From Flavobacterium psychrophilum (GTDB lineage Bacteria; Bacteroidota; Bacteroidia; Flavobacteriales; Flavobacteriaceae), in the NCBI GenBank assembly GCA_945874225.1, contig CAMCFT010000002.1, positions 1-64,000 of the forward strand: a DNA stretch of 64,000 bases. The letters are read 5' to 3'. Positions 1 to 8,816 of the stretch are shown piece after piece. The notes under the pieces are model-generated. The model saw only the letters and a program-made list of their open reading frames with translations, ran no database searches and was not told the origin of the DNA. The number at the start of each line of letters is the position of its first letter. The first letter of the stretch is position 1. The position numbers were made by a program, and so were the translations under genes.

Positions 1-24
1 CAATTATTAACGAAATATAAAAAT

Positions 25-183
25 TTTAACACATAGAGTCATAGTAAAAAGAGTTTGATAGACCAATTGCTTCGCCTGTTCGCTATCGCTCGGGTCTTGG
101 GTTCACATAGCTATGATTCACTATCAAAAAGTGAAACGTCTTAAAAAAAACAATAAAAAACTATGTTTCTATGCGTTTAAAAA
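25..183. repeat. Intergenic inverted-repeat element
   Basis: Imperfect inverted repeat of about 20 bp: the left arm (25-45, core ACATAGAGTCATAG) pairs with the right arm (160-181, core CTATGTTTCTATGCG). Between the arms lie a small CATAGCTATG palindrome (105-114) and the 11-mer TTCGCTATCGC (79-89), which recurs inverted at 62025-62035. The element lies just beyond the 3' end of ychF. It looks like a small non-coding palindromic repeat of the kind common in Flavobacterium intergenic DNA; copy number cannot be judged here. Confidence 0.45.
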
Positions 184-227
184 TATATAAATTGAATTAC
201 ACCCAACGGGTTAAAAAAAATACTGCT

Positions 228-1322
228 TTAAACGTTAAACCTAAAGTGCATCACGTCACCGTCTTTTACAATATATTCTTTTCCTTCGACCTTGAATTTA
301 CCAGCCTCTTTACATTTAGCCTCTGAACCGTAATGAACAAAATCTTCATAGGAAATCACTTCGGCGCGGATGAATCCTTTCTCGAAATCAGTATGAATCA
401 CTCCTGCAGCCTGAGGTGCAGTTGAACCTTCGTTGATTGTCCAGGCACGAACTTCTTTGACACCTGCGGTGAAATACGTTTGTTGTTTCAATAATTTATA
501 AGCTGCACGAATCAAAACTGATGCGCCAGGTTCATGCAAACCTAAATCTTCTAAGAACATTTTGCGTTCTTCGAATGTTTCTAATTCAGTTATATCAGCT
601 TCGGTTCCAACGGCCAAGACAATTACTTCGGCGTTTTCGTCTTTTACCAATTCCTTAACCTGGTCCACATAAGCGTTTCCGTTTACAGCAGAACCTTCGT
701 CTACGTTACAAACATACAATACTGGTTTTGAAGTAATCAATTGGAAATTTTCGAACAATTCTTCTTCTTCATATCCTTTTGGAACTACTGTTCTAGCTGA
801 TTTTGCCTGAAGCAAAGTTTCACGAATTCTGTTTAGCAAACCTTCTTCTACTTGCGCTTCTTTGTTACCAGTTTTGGCGGCACGTTTTACTTTTTCGAGG
901 CGTTTTTCAACAGTTTCCAAATCTTTTAGTTGCAACTCGATATCGATAGTTTCTTTGTCACGAATTGGATTTATATTTCCGTCAACATGAATGATATTAT
1001 CATTGTCAAAACAACGCAAAACGTGAATAATCGCATTACATTCTCTTATATTTCCAAGGAATTGATTGCCTAAACCTTCGCCTTTGCTGGCTCCTTTTAC
1101 TAATCCGGCAATATCTACAATATCAACCGTTGCCGTTTGAACGCGAACTGGTTTTACTAATTCTTCCAATTTTTCCAACCTTGGATCCGGAACATTCACT
1201 ACTCCTATATTAGGTTCTATGGTACAAAACGGAAAGTTGGCACTTTGCGCTTTTGCATTGGATAAACAATTGAATAATGTTGATTTTCCAACATTTGGTA
1301 ATCCTACAATTCCTGCTTTCAT
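228..1322 (-). CDS. ychF: Redox-regulated ATPase YchF (Obg-family)
   Basis: A 364-residue P-loop NTPase of the TRAFAC/Obg group, the usual length for YchF. The N-terminus carries the G1 loop GLPNVGKSTLFN (about residues 7-18) and the G3 motif DIAGLVKGASKGEGLGN. A coiled-coil insertion follows at about 135-170, and the C-terminal TGS-like region ends in HFRFNV. YchF binds ribosomes and prefers ATP to GTP, and it is linked to translation and oxidative-stress control. It is transcribed alone; a TATATTTG -7 box lies about 25 bases upstream of the ATG. The identification is secure by the G1/G3 motifs and the ending typical of the family. Confidence 0.96.
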   Translation of the reverse strand: MKAGIVGLPNVGKSTLFNCLSNAKAQSANFPFCTIEPNIGVVNVPDPRLEKLEELVKPVRVQTATVDIVDIAGLVKGASKGEGLGNQFLGNIRECNAIIHVLRCFDNDNIIHVDGNINPIRDKETIDIELQLKDLETVEKRLEKVKRAAKTGNKEAQVEEGLLNRIRETLLQAKSARTVVPKGYEEEELFENFQLITSKPVLYVCNVDEGSAVNGNAYVDQVKELVKDENAEVIVLAVGTEADITELETFEERKMFLEDLGLHEPGASVLIRAAYKLLKQQTYFTAGVKEVRAWTINEGSTAPQAAGVIHTDFEKGFIRAEVISYEDFVHYGSEAKCKEAGKFKVEGKEYIVKDGDVMHFRFNV

Positions 1323-1638
1323 TATGTTGTATGTATTTAAAAGTGTGCAAATATAAGATTTAATATATGTTTCATAAGTAGATATTTATTGTTTTTTATC
1401 GGTTCTATATAATTTGCATAACTTCATTGGTGTTTCTATCATCGGTTACGGTTGTGTTTTGGTATTCAATAATTCTCAATTGCAACTCTTTTTTGGTTAT
1501 GCTTATTTCATCAGTAAAATCTGGATATTAATCCGCTTTTGACAACTTTATTATAAATAATAAAACTTTTGGCAAATTTTTTGTTAAAAAAAATTACATT
1601 GCGCCCTATTACTAAACCTAACCAAAACTCAATTAATT
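1323..1638. other. Divergent intergenic region ychF / TonB receptor
   Basis: This 316-base gene-free stretch separates two divergent genes. It holds the ychF -7 box near its left end and an AT-rich run before the receptor ATG at 1639. No small reading frame, hairpin or RNA gene was recognised. The promoter of the receptor must lie here, but no convincing TAnnTTTG box was picked out. Confidence 0.4.
1348..1355 (-). promoter_or_regulatory. Probable -7 box of ychF
   Basis: On the minus strand the sequence reads TATATTTGC, a full match to the Bacteroidota sigma -7 consensus TAnnTTTG, about 25 bases upstream of the ychF start codon. A clear -33 TTTG was not found at the usual spacing. Confidence 0.5.
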
Positions 1639-4314
1639 ATGAAAAAAATTGCATTATTATTGCTTTTATTTAACATTTCCTTTCTTTTTGCTCAAAAAGA
1701 AATAACAGGAGTTGTAAAAGACAATTCGGGAACTGCTTTACCAGGTGTAAACATTTTCGAAAAAGGAACTAAAAATGGTGTTTCTTCTGACGTTGACGGA
1801 ATTTACAAGATAAAAGTTCAAGAAGGAGCCACTCTTGTTTTTAGTTACATTGGATACAAATCCATTACAAAAGAAGCTACTGATACCACAATAGATGTTG
1901 TATTAGCTGCAGAAGGAGATCAGGAATTACAAGAAGTTCAAATTGTAGGATCAAGAAATGCCAAGAGAACAGTAGTAAACTCTGCAGTTCCTATTGATAT
2001 TATTGACGTAAAAACAGTCACTACACAAAGTGGAAAATTAGAGATTAACGAATTACTACAATATGTTGCACCTTCCTTTAATGCCAACAAGCAATCCGGT
2101 TCTGACGGCGCCGATCACGTAGATCCAGCGTCTTTAAGAGGAATGGGACCTGACCAAACTTTGGTTTTGATAAACGGAAAAAGAAGACATCAATCGTCAT
2201 TAATAAACCTTTTTGGAACTCGTGGTAGAGGAAATACAGGAACCGATTTGAATGCTATTCCTGCTTCATCCATCAAAAGAATCGAAATTTTGAGAGATGG
2301 TGCTGCTGCGCAATACGGCTCAGATGCTATCGCAGGCGTTATTAATATTGTATTAAACGACAATATCAATGAACTAACAGGAGCTATTTCTTATGGAGTC
2401 TTTAATACTGACGCAAAAGGTGATTTCCCAACAGGAACAGCAAATACGAAAGATTATCGATTAGATACAAATGGAAATGGTAACAGTTTTGGAAAAAACA
2501 AACAATTTGACGGTGCATCGACAAAAATTACTGCAAACTACGGAATTGGATTAGGAAAAAAAGGAGGATATGTAAACCTTACCGGTGAATTTTTAAATAA
2601 AGAAAAAACCTTAAGACCAGGATTTGATTTCAGAAAAGGATTTGGAGAAGCCAGCATTACAGGCGTTAATTTTATGGCTAATTTATCTCTTCCCGTTACT
2701 GATAAAATTGACTTTTATGCTTTTGGTGGCAGAAATTACAGAGATACTGATGCTTATGCTTTTACCAGAAACGGTGGAGAAAGAGTTGTTGAGTCTATTT
2801 ATCCAGGTGGTTTCACCCCTAGAATCACTTCTGTAATAATTGACAATTCTATCGTGGCAGGTTTCAAAACCAAAACCGCTAGCGGATGGAATATTGATTT
2901 AAGCAATACCTATGGTAAAAATATTTTTGATTATACAATCAAAGGAACATTAAATGCTTCATTGGAAAGTGCTTCCCCAACTCAGTTTGATGCTGGTGGC
3001 CATAGCCTTAGCCAAAACACATTAAATTTAGATTTTTCAAAAAACTACGATTCAATACTTGAAGGAATGAATCTAGCTTTTGGAGCTGAATATAGAAATG
3101 AAAACTTTGAAATTTTTGCTGGTGAAATTGGTTCTTATGCTACATATGACACAAATGGAAATCCAATTACAAACCCAACAACTCAATCTGCACCTATAGA
3201 TCCAATTTCTGGAGAACCAAGACCTGGTGGATCACAAGGCTTTCCTGGCTACAGTCCAAAAAACGTTGTGGATGAATCTCGTTCCAATTTTTCTGCCTAT
3301 GCTGATGCTGAATTTGATATTACTAATAAACTTCTTATTAGCACAGCGGTTCGTTTTGAAAATTATAGTGATTTTGGAAGTACCATAAATGGTAAAATTT
3401 CTTCAAGATTTAAAATTTCAGAAAATATTAACTTGAGAGGGTCTATCAGTACTGGATTTAGAGCACCTTCTTTAGCTCAAATCTACTACAATACTAGTTT
3501 TACTAATTTTAGCAGTTCGGGCGCCACCGAAGTTTTACTTTCTGCCAATGATAGCCCTGTAACAAAAGCCTTTGGAATAGAATCGTTAAATGAAGAAAAA
3601 GCTGTAAATGCATCATTAGGATTTACAGTAACTAAAGGAAACTTTACCGCTACAATTGATGGTTATATGATCAATGTAAAAGACAGAATTGTTTTGACAG
3701 GCTATTTTGACGCAACATCCTTAGGATTGAATGTTGATGCAGCTCAGTTTTTTGTAAACGGAGCAGACACCGAAACTAGAGGTTTAGATGTAGTATTAGC
3801 TTGGAAAAAGAAATTTGGAGAAAACGCTGTAGGTGCCACATTAACCGGAAATGTTAATCATATGGAAATTACTGATGTTAAAAATGGAAGTCTTGATGAA
3901 CAGACTTTCTTTGGAGAACGAGATAAAGCTTTCTTATTGGCATCAGCTCCTGAAAGCAAATTTGGATTAAATCTAACTTATGATAGAAAATGGTTTAATG
4001 CCGGTTTATCATTCACTCGCTTTAGTGAAGTAAAACTATTAGACTATCAAACGTATGAAGATGTAGCTGATTATGGAAGTTTTGCTGACCAAATTGCAGC
4101 CGCAACGGATACTTACAGTTCTAAAATGGTAACTGACTTAACTTTAGGATTCAAACTTTCAAAATCTCTTAAATTAAGTGTTGGTGGTAATAATATTTTC
4201 AATATTTATCCTGACCAACAAGATGACTGGGTTGAAGCTGGTGGATATTGGGATGCCGTTCAAATGGGTTTCAGCGGAGCTTATTACTATGCCAGATTAG
4301 GATTTAACTTCTAA
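1639..4314 (+). CDS. TonB-dependent receptor with carboxypeptidase-like N-domain
   Basis: An 891-residue outer-membrane receptor. A signal peptide ends near FAQ (residue 19). A carboxypeptidase-regulatory-like domain follows (about 22-92, with GVVKDNSGTALPGVNIF), then a plug domain (about 110-240, with LRGMGPDQTLVLINGKRRH and a RIEILRDGAAAQYGSDAIAG box) and a 22-strand-type beta-barrel ending in the aromatic residue of RLGFNF. Such receptors import siderophores, cobalamin or other large ligands using TonB energy. No partner SusD or enzyme lies nearby, so it does not look like a SusC glycan importer; the ligand is unknown. It is monocistronic, with a rho-independent terminator just downstream. 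Confidence 0.93.
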   Translation: MKKIALLLLLFNISFLFAQKEITGVVKDNSGTALPGVNIFEKGTKNGVSSDVDGIYKIKVQEGATLVFSYIGYKSITKEATDTTIDVVLAAEGDQELQEVQIVGSRNAKRTVVNSAVPIDIIDVKTVTTQSGKLEINELLQYVAPSFNANKQSGSDGADHVDPASLRGMGPDQTLVLINGKRRHQSSLINLFGTRGRGNTGTDLNAIPASSIKRIEILRDGAAAQYGSDAIAGVINIVLNDNINELTGAISYGVFNTDAKGDFPTGTANTKDYRLDTNGNGNSFGKNKQFDGASTKITANYGIGLGKKGGYVNLTGEFLNKEKTLRPGFDFRKGFGEASITGVNFMANLSLPVTDKIDFYAFGGRNYRDTDAYAFTRNGGERVVESIYPGGFTPRITSVIIDNSIVAGFKTKTASGWNIDLSNTYGKNIFDYTIKGTLNASLESASPTQFDAGGHSLSQNTLNLDFSKNYDSILEGMNLAFGAEYRNENFEIFAGEIGSYATYDTNGNPITNPTTQSAPIDPISGEPRPGGSQGFPGYSPKNVVDESRSNFSAYADAEFDITNKLLISTAVRFENYSDFGSTINGKISSRFKISENINLRGSISTGFRAPSLAQIYYNTSFTNFSSSGATEVLLSANDSPVTKAFGIESLNEEKAVNASLGFTVTKGNFTATIDGYMINVKDRIVLTGYFDATSLGLNVDAAQFFVNGADTETRGLDVVLAWKKKFGENAVGATLTGNVNHMEITDVKNGSLDEQTFFGERDKAFLLASAPESKFGLNLTYDRKWFNAGLSFTRFSEVKLLDYQTYEDVADYGSFADQIAAATDTYSSKMVTDLTLGFKLSKSLKLSVGGNNIFNIYPDQQDDWVEAGGYWDAVQMGFSGAYYYARLGFNF

Positions 4315-4335
4315 TTCAATTTTTATATAATTTCA

Positions 4336-4366
4336 AAAGGGTTGTCTTTCGACAGCCCTTTTTTAT
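4336..4366 (+). terminator. Rho-independent terminator of the TonB receptor gene
   Basis: The stem AAGGGTTGTC / GACAGCCCTT (one G-T pair) with a TTTC loop is followed by a T-run. It begins 21 bases after the receptor stop codon. Confidence 0.85.
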
Positions 4367-4390
4367 TCTCATAATTTGTCGGCAAACCAT

Positions 4391-4420
4391 AAAAAAATCC
4401 TGAAAGCTAATTCAGGATTT
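4391..4420 (-). terminator. Terminator of the ferredoxin gene
   Basis: An AAATCCTGAA / TTCAGGATTT stem with a six-base loop is followed by a run of seven T on the minus strand. It lies about 25 bases beyond the ferredoxin stop codon, back to back with the receptor terminator. Confidence 0.75.
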
Positions 4421-4444
4421 AATAATGATTTTCTAGAAATTCTT

Positions 4445-4795
4445 TTATTCGTTATGTAAAAAAGCTTGTCTATTTAGCAAGGTTTCTTCGCTTTCTACGT
4501 GATCTACATCCGGAATACAGCAATCAACAGGACAAACTGCAGCACATTGTGGTTCGTTATGAAATCCTTTACATTCTGTACATTTTCCAGGTACAATATA
4601 ATAAATATCATCCGAGATTGGAGTTTGAGCAGCATCTGCGTCCACTTCTTCTCCTGAAGGTAAAATTACTTTTCCCTTGATTCTGGTTCCATCTTTATAT
4701 CTCCAGTCATCTGCTCCTTCATATATTGCAGTATTTGGACATTCTGGTTCACATGCACCACAATTGATACATTCGTCTGTTATAATAATTGCCAT
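4445..4795 (-). CDS. 2x[4Fe-4S] ferredoxin
   Basis: A 116-residue soluble ferredoxin. The first cluster motif, [12 protein letters not shown], is at residues 9-20. The second half has [18 protein letters not shown] (about 73-90), a CxxC-x8-CxxxCP arrangement typical of the long-loop bacterial dicluster ferredoxins. A linker of about 50 residues separates the motifs. It would carry low-potential electrons in the cytoplasm. The gene is divergent from the acyl-CoA reductase gene at 4933, and the two are about 137 bases apart. Its partner enzyme is not evident from the neighbours; a functional link to the acyl-CoA reductase is only suggested by position. Confidence 0.93.
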   Translation of the reverse strand: MAIIITDECINCGACEPECPNTAIYEGADDWRYKDGTRIKGKVILPSGEEVDADAAQTPISDDIYYIVPGKCTECKGFHNEPQCAAVCPVDCCIPDVDHVESEETLLNRQAFLHNE

Positions 4796-4860
4796 AATTT
4801 TTTAGTTTAAAGTTATAAAGTTTAATTTATAAAATCTATATCAAATTCGACTTTAAGACT

Positions 4861-4892
4861 TTTGACATTAGACATAATTATCCTTATTTTTG
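4861..4892 (+). promoter_or_regulatory. Promoter of the acyl-CoA reductase gene
   Basis: A -33 TTTG (4861-4864) and a -7 TATTTTTG (4885-4892) are 20 bases apart, matching the Bacteroidota consensus TTTG-N17-23-TAnnTTTG. The start codon lies 41 bases downstream. Confidence 0.65.
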
Positions 4893-4932
4893 TCCAAAAA
4901 TACAATCAAAACTATTCATATACAAATTACTT

Positions 4933-6003
4933 ATGTCTCAAAACAATAAAAAAAGATGTTTTATTGAATTAGGAAAATTTTTAAGCCAGTTTTCCGAAGA
5001 AGAAAATGTCAAAAACTCAACCGTTTTGTACAATGAATTGTTTTTTGAAGATTTTGAAAATTTAATCCAATTATCGCAATCCCATAACGGATGGTACACT
5101 CCGGAAAATGTCTATTTTTCTATTCGGTCTTGGGCAAAAGCCTTAACCGAAGAAAATCTAGACCAATGGCTTGCTAATTACAATCTTCCCTTCGACTACG
5201 CTCAGGGTGACAAATCGGTAGGGCTTATTCTTGCTGGAAATATTCCGCTAGTTGGCTTTCACGATTTTTTGTCTGTATTAATTTCAGGAAATAAAGTGTT
5301 GATTAAAACCTCCTCCAACGACCAATTTTTATTGCCGTTTTTAGCAAAATATATCATTGCAATCGAACCTGAATTCTCTAAAAAAATCACTTTCGTAGAA
5401 GGAAAATTGGAGAATTTTGATGCCGTAATCGCCACAGGAAGCAACAATACAGCGCGTTATTTTGAATATTATTTCAAAGACAAACCCAGTATCATAAGAA
5501 AGAACAGAAATTCTGTAGCTGTTTTAAACGGAAAAGAAACCAAAGAACAGTTAATCGCTTTGGGTGAAGATATTTTCAGGTATTTTGGATTGGGATGTCG
5601 CAATGTATCTAAACTTTTTGTACCAAAAGGCTATTCCTTTAATGCTTTCTTTGAAGCCATTTTCGAATATCAGGACATCATTCACTATGAGAAATACGCT
5701 AATAATTATGATTACAATAAGGCGGTTTTCCTGATGAGTAATTTTAAATTATTGGACAATGGTTTTTTGACTATTAAAGAAGACTCTAGTTATGCTTCTC
5801 CAATTTCGAGCGTTTTTTACGAATTCTATGATTCAATTGATGAATTACAAATTAGATTGCGTTCAGAAAGTGAGCAAATTCAATGCATTGTGAGCAATAA
5901 CCTTGTTGAAAACAGCATTGATTTTGGTCAAACACAAAAACCAAATCTTTGGGATTATGCCGATAATGTTGACACTATTTCGTTTTTGTTAACAACAAAA
6001 TGA
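4933..6003 (+). CDS. Acyl-CoA reductase, LuxC-like (ALDH superfamily)
   Basis: A 356-residue protein resembling the LuxC acyl-CoA reductase family, which reduces fatty acyl-CoA to aldehyde with NADPH. Supporting features are the nucleotide-binding segment GLILAGNIPLVGFHDFL (about 97-113) and the segment FGLGCRNVSKL (about 213-223), whose Cys sits where the catalytic thiol of aldehyde dehydrogenases lies. There is no signal peptide. Residues 86-93 (PFDYAQGD) are encoded by a palindrome-like interspersed repeat and look inserted. The gene precedes serC-serA on the same strand and is divergent from a ferredoxin gene. The substrate is unknown; no luxD or luxE neighbours are present. Confidence 0.82.
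   Translation: MSQNNKKRCFIELGKFLSQFSEEENVKNSTVLYNELFFEDFENLIQLSQSHNGWYTPENVYFSIRSWAKALTEENLDQWLANYNLPFDYAQGDKSVGLILAGNIPLVGFHDFLSVLISGNKVLIKTSSNDQFLLPFLAKYIIAIEPEFSKKITFVEGKLENFDAVIATGSNNTARYFEYYFKDKPSIIRKNRNSVAVLNGKETKEQLIALGEDIFRYFGLGCRNVSKLFVPKGYSFNAFFEAIFEYQDIIHYEKYANNYDYNKAVFLMSNFKLLDNGFLTIKEDSSYASPISSVFYEFYDSIDELQIRLRSESEQIQCIVSNNLVENSIDFGQTQKPNLWDYADNVDTISFLLTTK
5188..5212 (+). repeat. Interspersed repeat sequence inside a coding region
   Basis: The segment beginning CCCTTCGACTACGCTCAGGG and continuing TGACA resembles a short repeat that is very common between genes in Flavobacterium genomes (from memory). Here it is read in frame as residues 86-93 of the acyl-CoA reductase without breaking the frame. 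It sits in a loop just before the conserved nucleotide-binding segment. Confidence 0.55.
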
Positions 6004-6093
6004 AAAAATGTTGAATTATTTCGAATTATTTAACGCTTTTTAAACTCCTATTACCGAAATTTGCATTTTTAAATTTTGGACATAAACTACACC

Positions 6094-7164
6094 ATGAAAA
6101 AACACAACTACAGCGCAGGACCTTGTATTTTACCACAAGAAGTTTTTGAAAAATCAGCACAAGCCATTTTGAATTTTAACAATTCAGACTTGTCTATTTT
6201 AGAAATTTCGCACCGAAGTAAAGATTTCGTTGCCGTTATGGATGAGGCTCGTGCATTGGCAATTGAACTTTTAGGCCTTGAAGGCAAAGGATATCAAGCG
6301 CTTTTTCTTGCAGGCGGAGCAAGTCTTGAATTCTTGATGGCTCCTTATAACTTAATGAAGGAAAACGGAAAAGCAGCTTACCTTGACTCAGGAACATGGG
6401 CAAGTGCAGCTATAAAAGAAGCCAAATTTTTTGGAGAAACTGTTATTGTAGCTTCTTCAAAAGACGAAAACTACAATCACGTTCCTAAAGGGTATACCGT
6501 TCCAGCAGATGCAGATTATTTTCACTGCACGAGTAACAATACGATCTTCGGAACACAAATGAAGGAATTTCCAAGTTTGGATATGCCAATCGTTTGCGAT
6601 ATGAGTTCTGATATCTTTTCGAGAGTTTTAGATTTCTCTAAATTTGACATTATTTATGCCGGAGCACAAAAAAATATGGGCCCAGCAGGAACCACTCTTG
6701 TTGTTATTAAAGAAGAAATTCTTGGTAAAAACGGTCGTGTCATTCCAAGTATGTTAGATTATGCAAAACATATCAAAGCAGAAAGCATGTACAACACCCC
6801 TCCTGTTTTCCCAGTTTATGCATCATTGTTGACTTTACAATGGCTAAAAAACCTTGGTGGAATTGCTGCAATCGAAAAAATAAACAATGCAAAAGCAGCT
6901 TTACTTTACGGAGAAATAGACAGAAATCCATTATTCAAAGGAGCTGCGGTTGTTGAAGATCGTTCGAATATGAACGCTACTTTCTTGTTGAATGATCCAT
7001 TACATACTGATACTTTTAACGCTATGTTGAAAGAAGCCGGAATCGTTGGATTGCCAGGACACCGTTCAGTTGGTGGTTACAGAGCGTCAATGTACAATGC
7101 TATGCCATTAGAAAGTGTGCAAGTTTTGGTGGACGTAATGGCAGCATTAGAAAAATCAATTTAA
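6094..7164 (+). CDS. serC: Phosphoserine aminotransferase
   Basis: A 356-residue PLP enzyme that transaminates 3-phosphohydroxypyruvate to phosphoserine in serine synthesis. The start is the ATG at 6094, giving MKKHNYSAGPC as in the family; the TTG 18 bases upstream is not needed. The PLP lysine lies in GAQKNMGPAGTT (about residue 193). Other family features are SHRSKDF near residue 45 and GLPGHRSVGGYRASMYNA near the C-terminus. It is followed by serA on the same strand, so two consecutive steps of serine biosynthesis are encoded together. Confidence 0.97.
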   Translation: MKKHNYSAGPCILPQEVFEKSAQAILNFNNSDLSILEISHRSKDFVAVMDEARALAIELLGLEGKGYQALFLAGGASLEFLMAPYNLMKENGKAAYLDSGTWASAAIKEAKFFGETVIVASSKDENYNHVPKGYTVPADADYFHCTSNNTIFGTQMKEFPSLDMPIVCDMSSDIFSRVLDFSKFDIIYAGAQKNMGPAGTTLVVIKEEILGKNGRVIPSMLDYAKHIKAESMYNTPPVFPVYASLLTLQWLKNLGGIAAIEKINNAKAALLYGEIDRNPLFKGAAVVEDRSNMNATFLLNDPLHTDTFNAMLKEAGIVGLPGHRSVGGYRASMYNAMPLESVQVLVDVMAALEKSI

Positions 7165-7212
7165 ATATTCAAAAATTGAATGATTGAAAGATTTTAAAAA
7201 ATCAATTTTATC

Positions 7213-7287
7213 ATTCAATCTTTACATTAAAATAATCCGGATTGAATGTTTAAATTTTTAAATAATTCAATCTTTAAATTAAAATAA
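7213..7287. repeat. Short tandem duplication between serC and serA
   Basis: Two copies of a 23-base AT-rich unit (7213-7235 and 7265-7287, starting ATTCAATCTTTA) differ at one position and are 52 bases apart. The second copy abuts the serA ATG. Inverted relatives (ATTGAATG) lie at 7175-7185 and around 7241. No function is evident; the unit may influence serA translation. Confidence 0.55.
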
Positions 7288-8238
7288 ATGAAAGTATTAG
7301 CCAATGACGGAATTTCAGAAAGTGGAATTCTAGCTTTAGAAAAAGGTGGTTTTGAAGTTATCACAACAAAAGTAGCACAAGAACAAGTGGCTAATTTCGT
7401 GAACGAAAATAACGTAAGCGTAGTATTAGTAAGAAGTGCCACCAAAGTTCGCAAGGACATTATTGACGCTTGTCCGGGACTAAAAATTATTGGTCGTGGC
7501 GGTGTTGGAATGGACAACATTGATGTTGACTATGCAAAAAGCAAAGGGATTCACGTAATAAACACACCGGCTTCCTCATCAGAATCTGTGGCAGAATTAG
7601 TTTTTGCTCATTTATTTTCAGGAGTTCGTTTCTTACACGATTCTAACAGAAATATGCCTCTTGAAGGCGACTCGAACTTTGACGGCTTGAAAAAAGCATA
7701 TGCAAACGGAATCGAATTAAGAGGAAAAACTCTTGGGATTGTCGGAATTGGACGCATAGGTCAGGCAACTGCAAAAATGGCGTTAGGTCTTGGTATGAAA
7801 GTAATTGCTGCTGATATGTTTATCCCAAAAGTAGATGTTAAAGTAGAATTTTTTGATGGACAATCTATCATAACTTCAATCGTTTCCCAATCATTAGAAT
7901 CGTTGTTTAAAGAGTCAGATTTTATCACATTGCACGTTCCTGCTCAAGATGGTTACATCGTTGACGAAGCTGCATTGGCCATTATGAAAGATGGTGTTGG
8001 AATCGTAAACTGTGCTCGTGGTGGTGTGATTGATGAAGTAGCATTAGTAAAAGCATTGGATTCAGGAAAAGTATTATTCGCCGGATTAGACGTTTTTGAA
8101 AGTGAACCAAAACCGGAAATGACGATTTTGATGCATCCAAAAATTTCATTGACTCCACACATTGGAGCTGCAACAGGAGAAGCTCAGGATAGAATAGGTA
8201 CAGAATTGGCTTCTCAAATAATCAGTTTGTTAGGATAA
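7288..8238 (+). CDS. serA: D-3-phosphoglycerate dehydrogenase (short form)
   Basis: A 316-residue member of the D-2-hydroxyacid dehydrogenase family, oxidising 3-phosphoglycerate to 3-phosphohydroxypyruvate. The Rossmann loop GIVGIGRIGQAT is at about residues 150-161, the substrate Arg is in NCARGGVIDE, and the catalytic His is in TPHIGAATGEAQDR. It ends after the catalytic domain with no ACT domain, so it is the short form without the usual serine-binding regulatory region. It lies downstream of serC and is closed by a strong terminator. Confidence 0.94.
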   Translation: MKVLANDGISESGILALEKGGFEVITTKVAQEQVANFVNENNVSVVLVRSATKVRKDIIDACPGLKIIGRGGVGMDNIDVDYAKSKGIHVINTPASSSESVAELVFAHLFSGVRFLHDSNRNMPLEGDSNFDGLKKAYANGIELRGKTLGIVGIGRIGQATAKMALGLGMKVIAADMFIPKVDVKVEFFDGQSIITSIVSQSLESLFKESDFITLHVPAQDGYIVDEAALAIMKDGVGIVNCARGGVIDEVALVKALDSGKVLFAGLDVFESEPKPEMTILMHPKISLTPHIGAATGEAQDRIGTELASQIISLLG

Positions 8239-8260
8239 AATTTCTGAAATAAATATATTT

Positions 8261-8289
8261 AGGCTGTCTCAAAAAGACAGCCTTTTTTT
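8261..8289 (+). terminator. Terminator of the serC-serA unit
   Basis: A perfect 9-bp stem AGGCTGTCT / AGACAGCCT with a five-base loop and a run of seven T lies 23 bases after the serA stop. Confidence 0.88.
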
Positions 8290-8349
8290 ATTACAAAAAA
8301 CTCTAAATCAATCATTTGTTTTTGTAACTTTATCATTCATATTCTCATA

Positions 8350-8784
8350 ATGAAAAATAGTTTTATCATATTGACCTTTATTTTCTTTATCCTTCTTGGT
8401 TGTAATACCACAAAGAAAACTATGACAAGTACTGATAAACCTTTGGCTACCCAAAATGACACCATCCGAATTGCGAATGATTCTCTGCAATATGAAGTGA
8501 TTATTATAGATCCCGGTTTTAGCACCTGGCTAGTTACTAGAGCTTATCCTCGAGGCTATCATTCGCAATCTTATATGGAAAATAAGAACATATTTTACGT
8601 TAACGAATGGAACCGTCGTGTTTTACAACCGCAACAATATGACCCTAATTTATACGAAATGACCATAAATTATGAGCCGAATATTAATTATGGTTATGAA
8701 GTAAATTATTTAATTTATAACTATATGATTTATTTCCAAAACACATATAAACAAAAGCTCTATGGTTACGTGCCAATAAGATAA
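8350..8784 (+). CDS. Small lipoprotein, DUF6146-like
   Basis: A 144-residue predicted lipoprotein. The signal peptide ends in a lipobox (LLGC, Cys18). The mature part begins with a Thr/Lys-rich linker, followed by a conserved-looking core, YEVIIIDPGFSTWL (about 49-62), and a Tyr/Asn-rich C-terminus. It resembles an uncharacterised Flavobacteriia family (DUF6146, from memory). No catalytic motif is seen. It precedes another small gene of unknown function that appears to have its own promoter. Confidence 0.75.
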   Translation: MKNSFIILTFIFFILLGCNTTKKTMTSTDKPLATQNDTIRIANDSLQYEVIIIDPGFSTWLVTRAYPRGYHSQSYMENKNIFYVNEWNRRVLQPQQYDPNLYEMTINYEPNINYGYEVNYLIYNYMIYFQNTYKQKLYGYVPIR

Positions 8785-8790
8785 TCTCAC

Positions 8791-8798
8791 TATATTTG
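8791..8798 (+). promoter_or_regulatory. -7 box ahead of the small membrane protein gene
   Basis: TATATTTG matches TAnnTTTG and lies 18 bases before the ATG at 8817. This supports the ATG rather than the in-frame TTG at 8796, which lies inside the box itself. Confidence 0.5.
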
Positions 8799-8816
8799 TC
8801 ATCATTTCATATAAAG

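Noticed and set aside
7165..7287. Terminator between serC and serA
   Set aside because: The inverted repeats are weak and AT-only, there is no T-run, and the genes belong to one pathway; read as a duplicated spacer instead.
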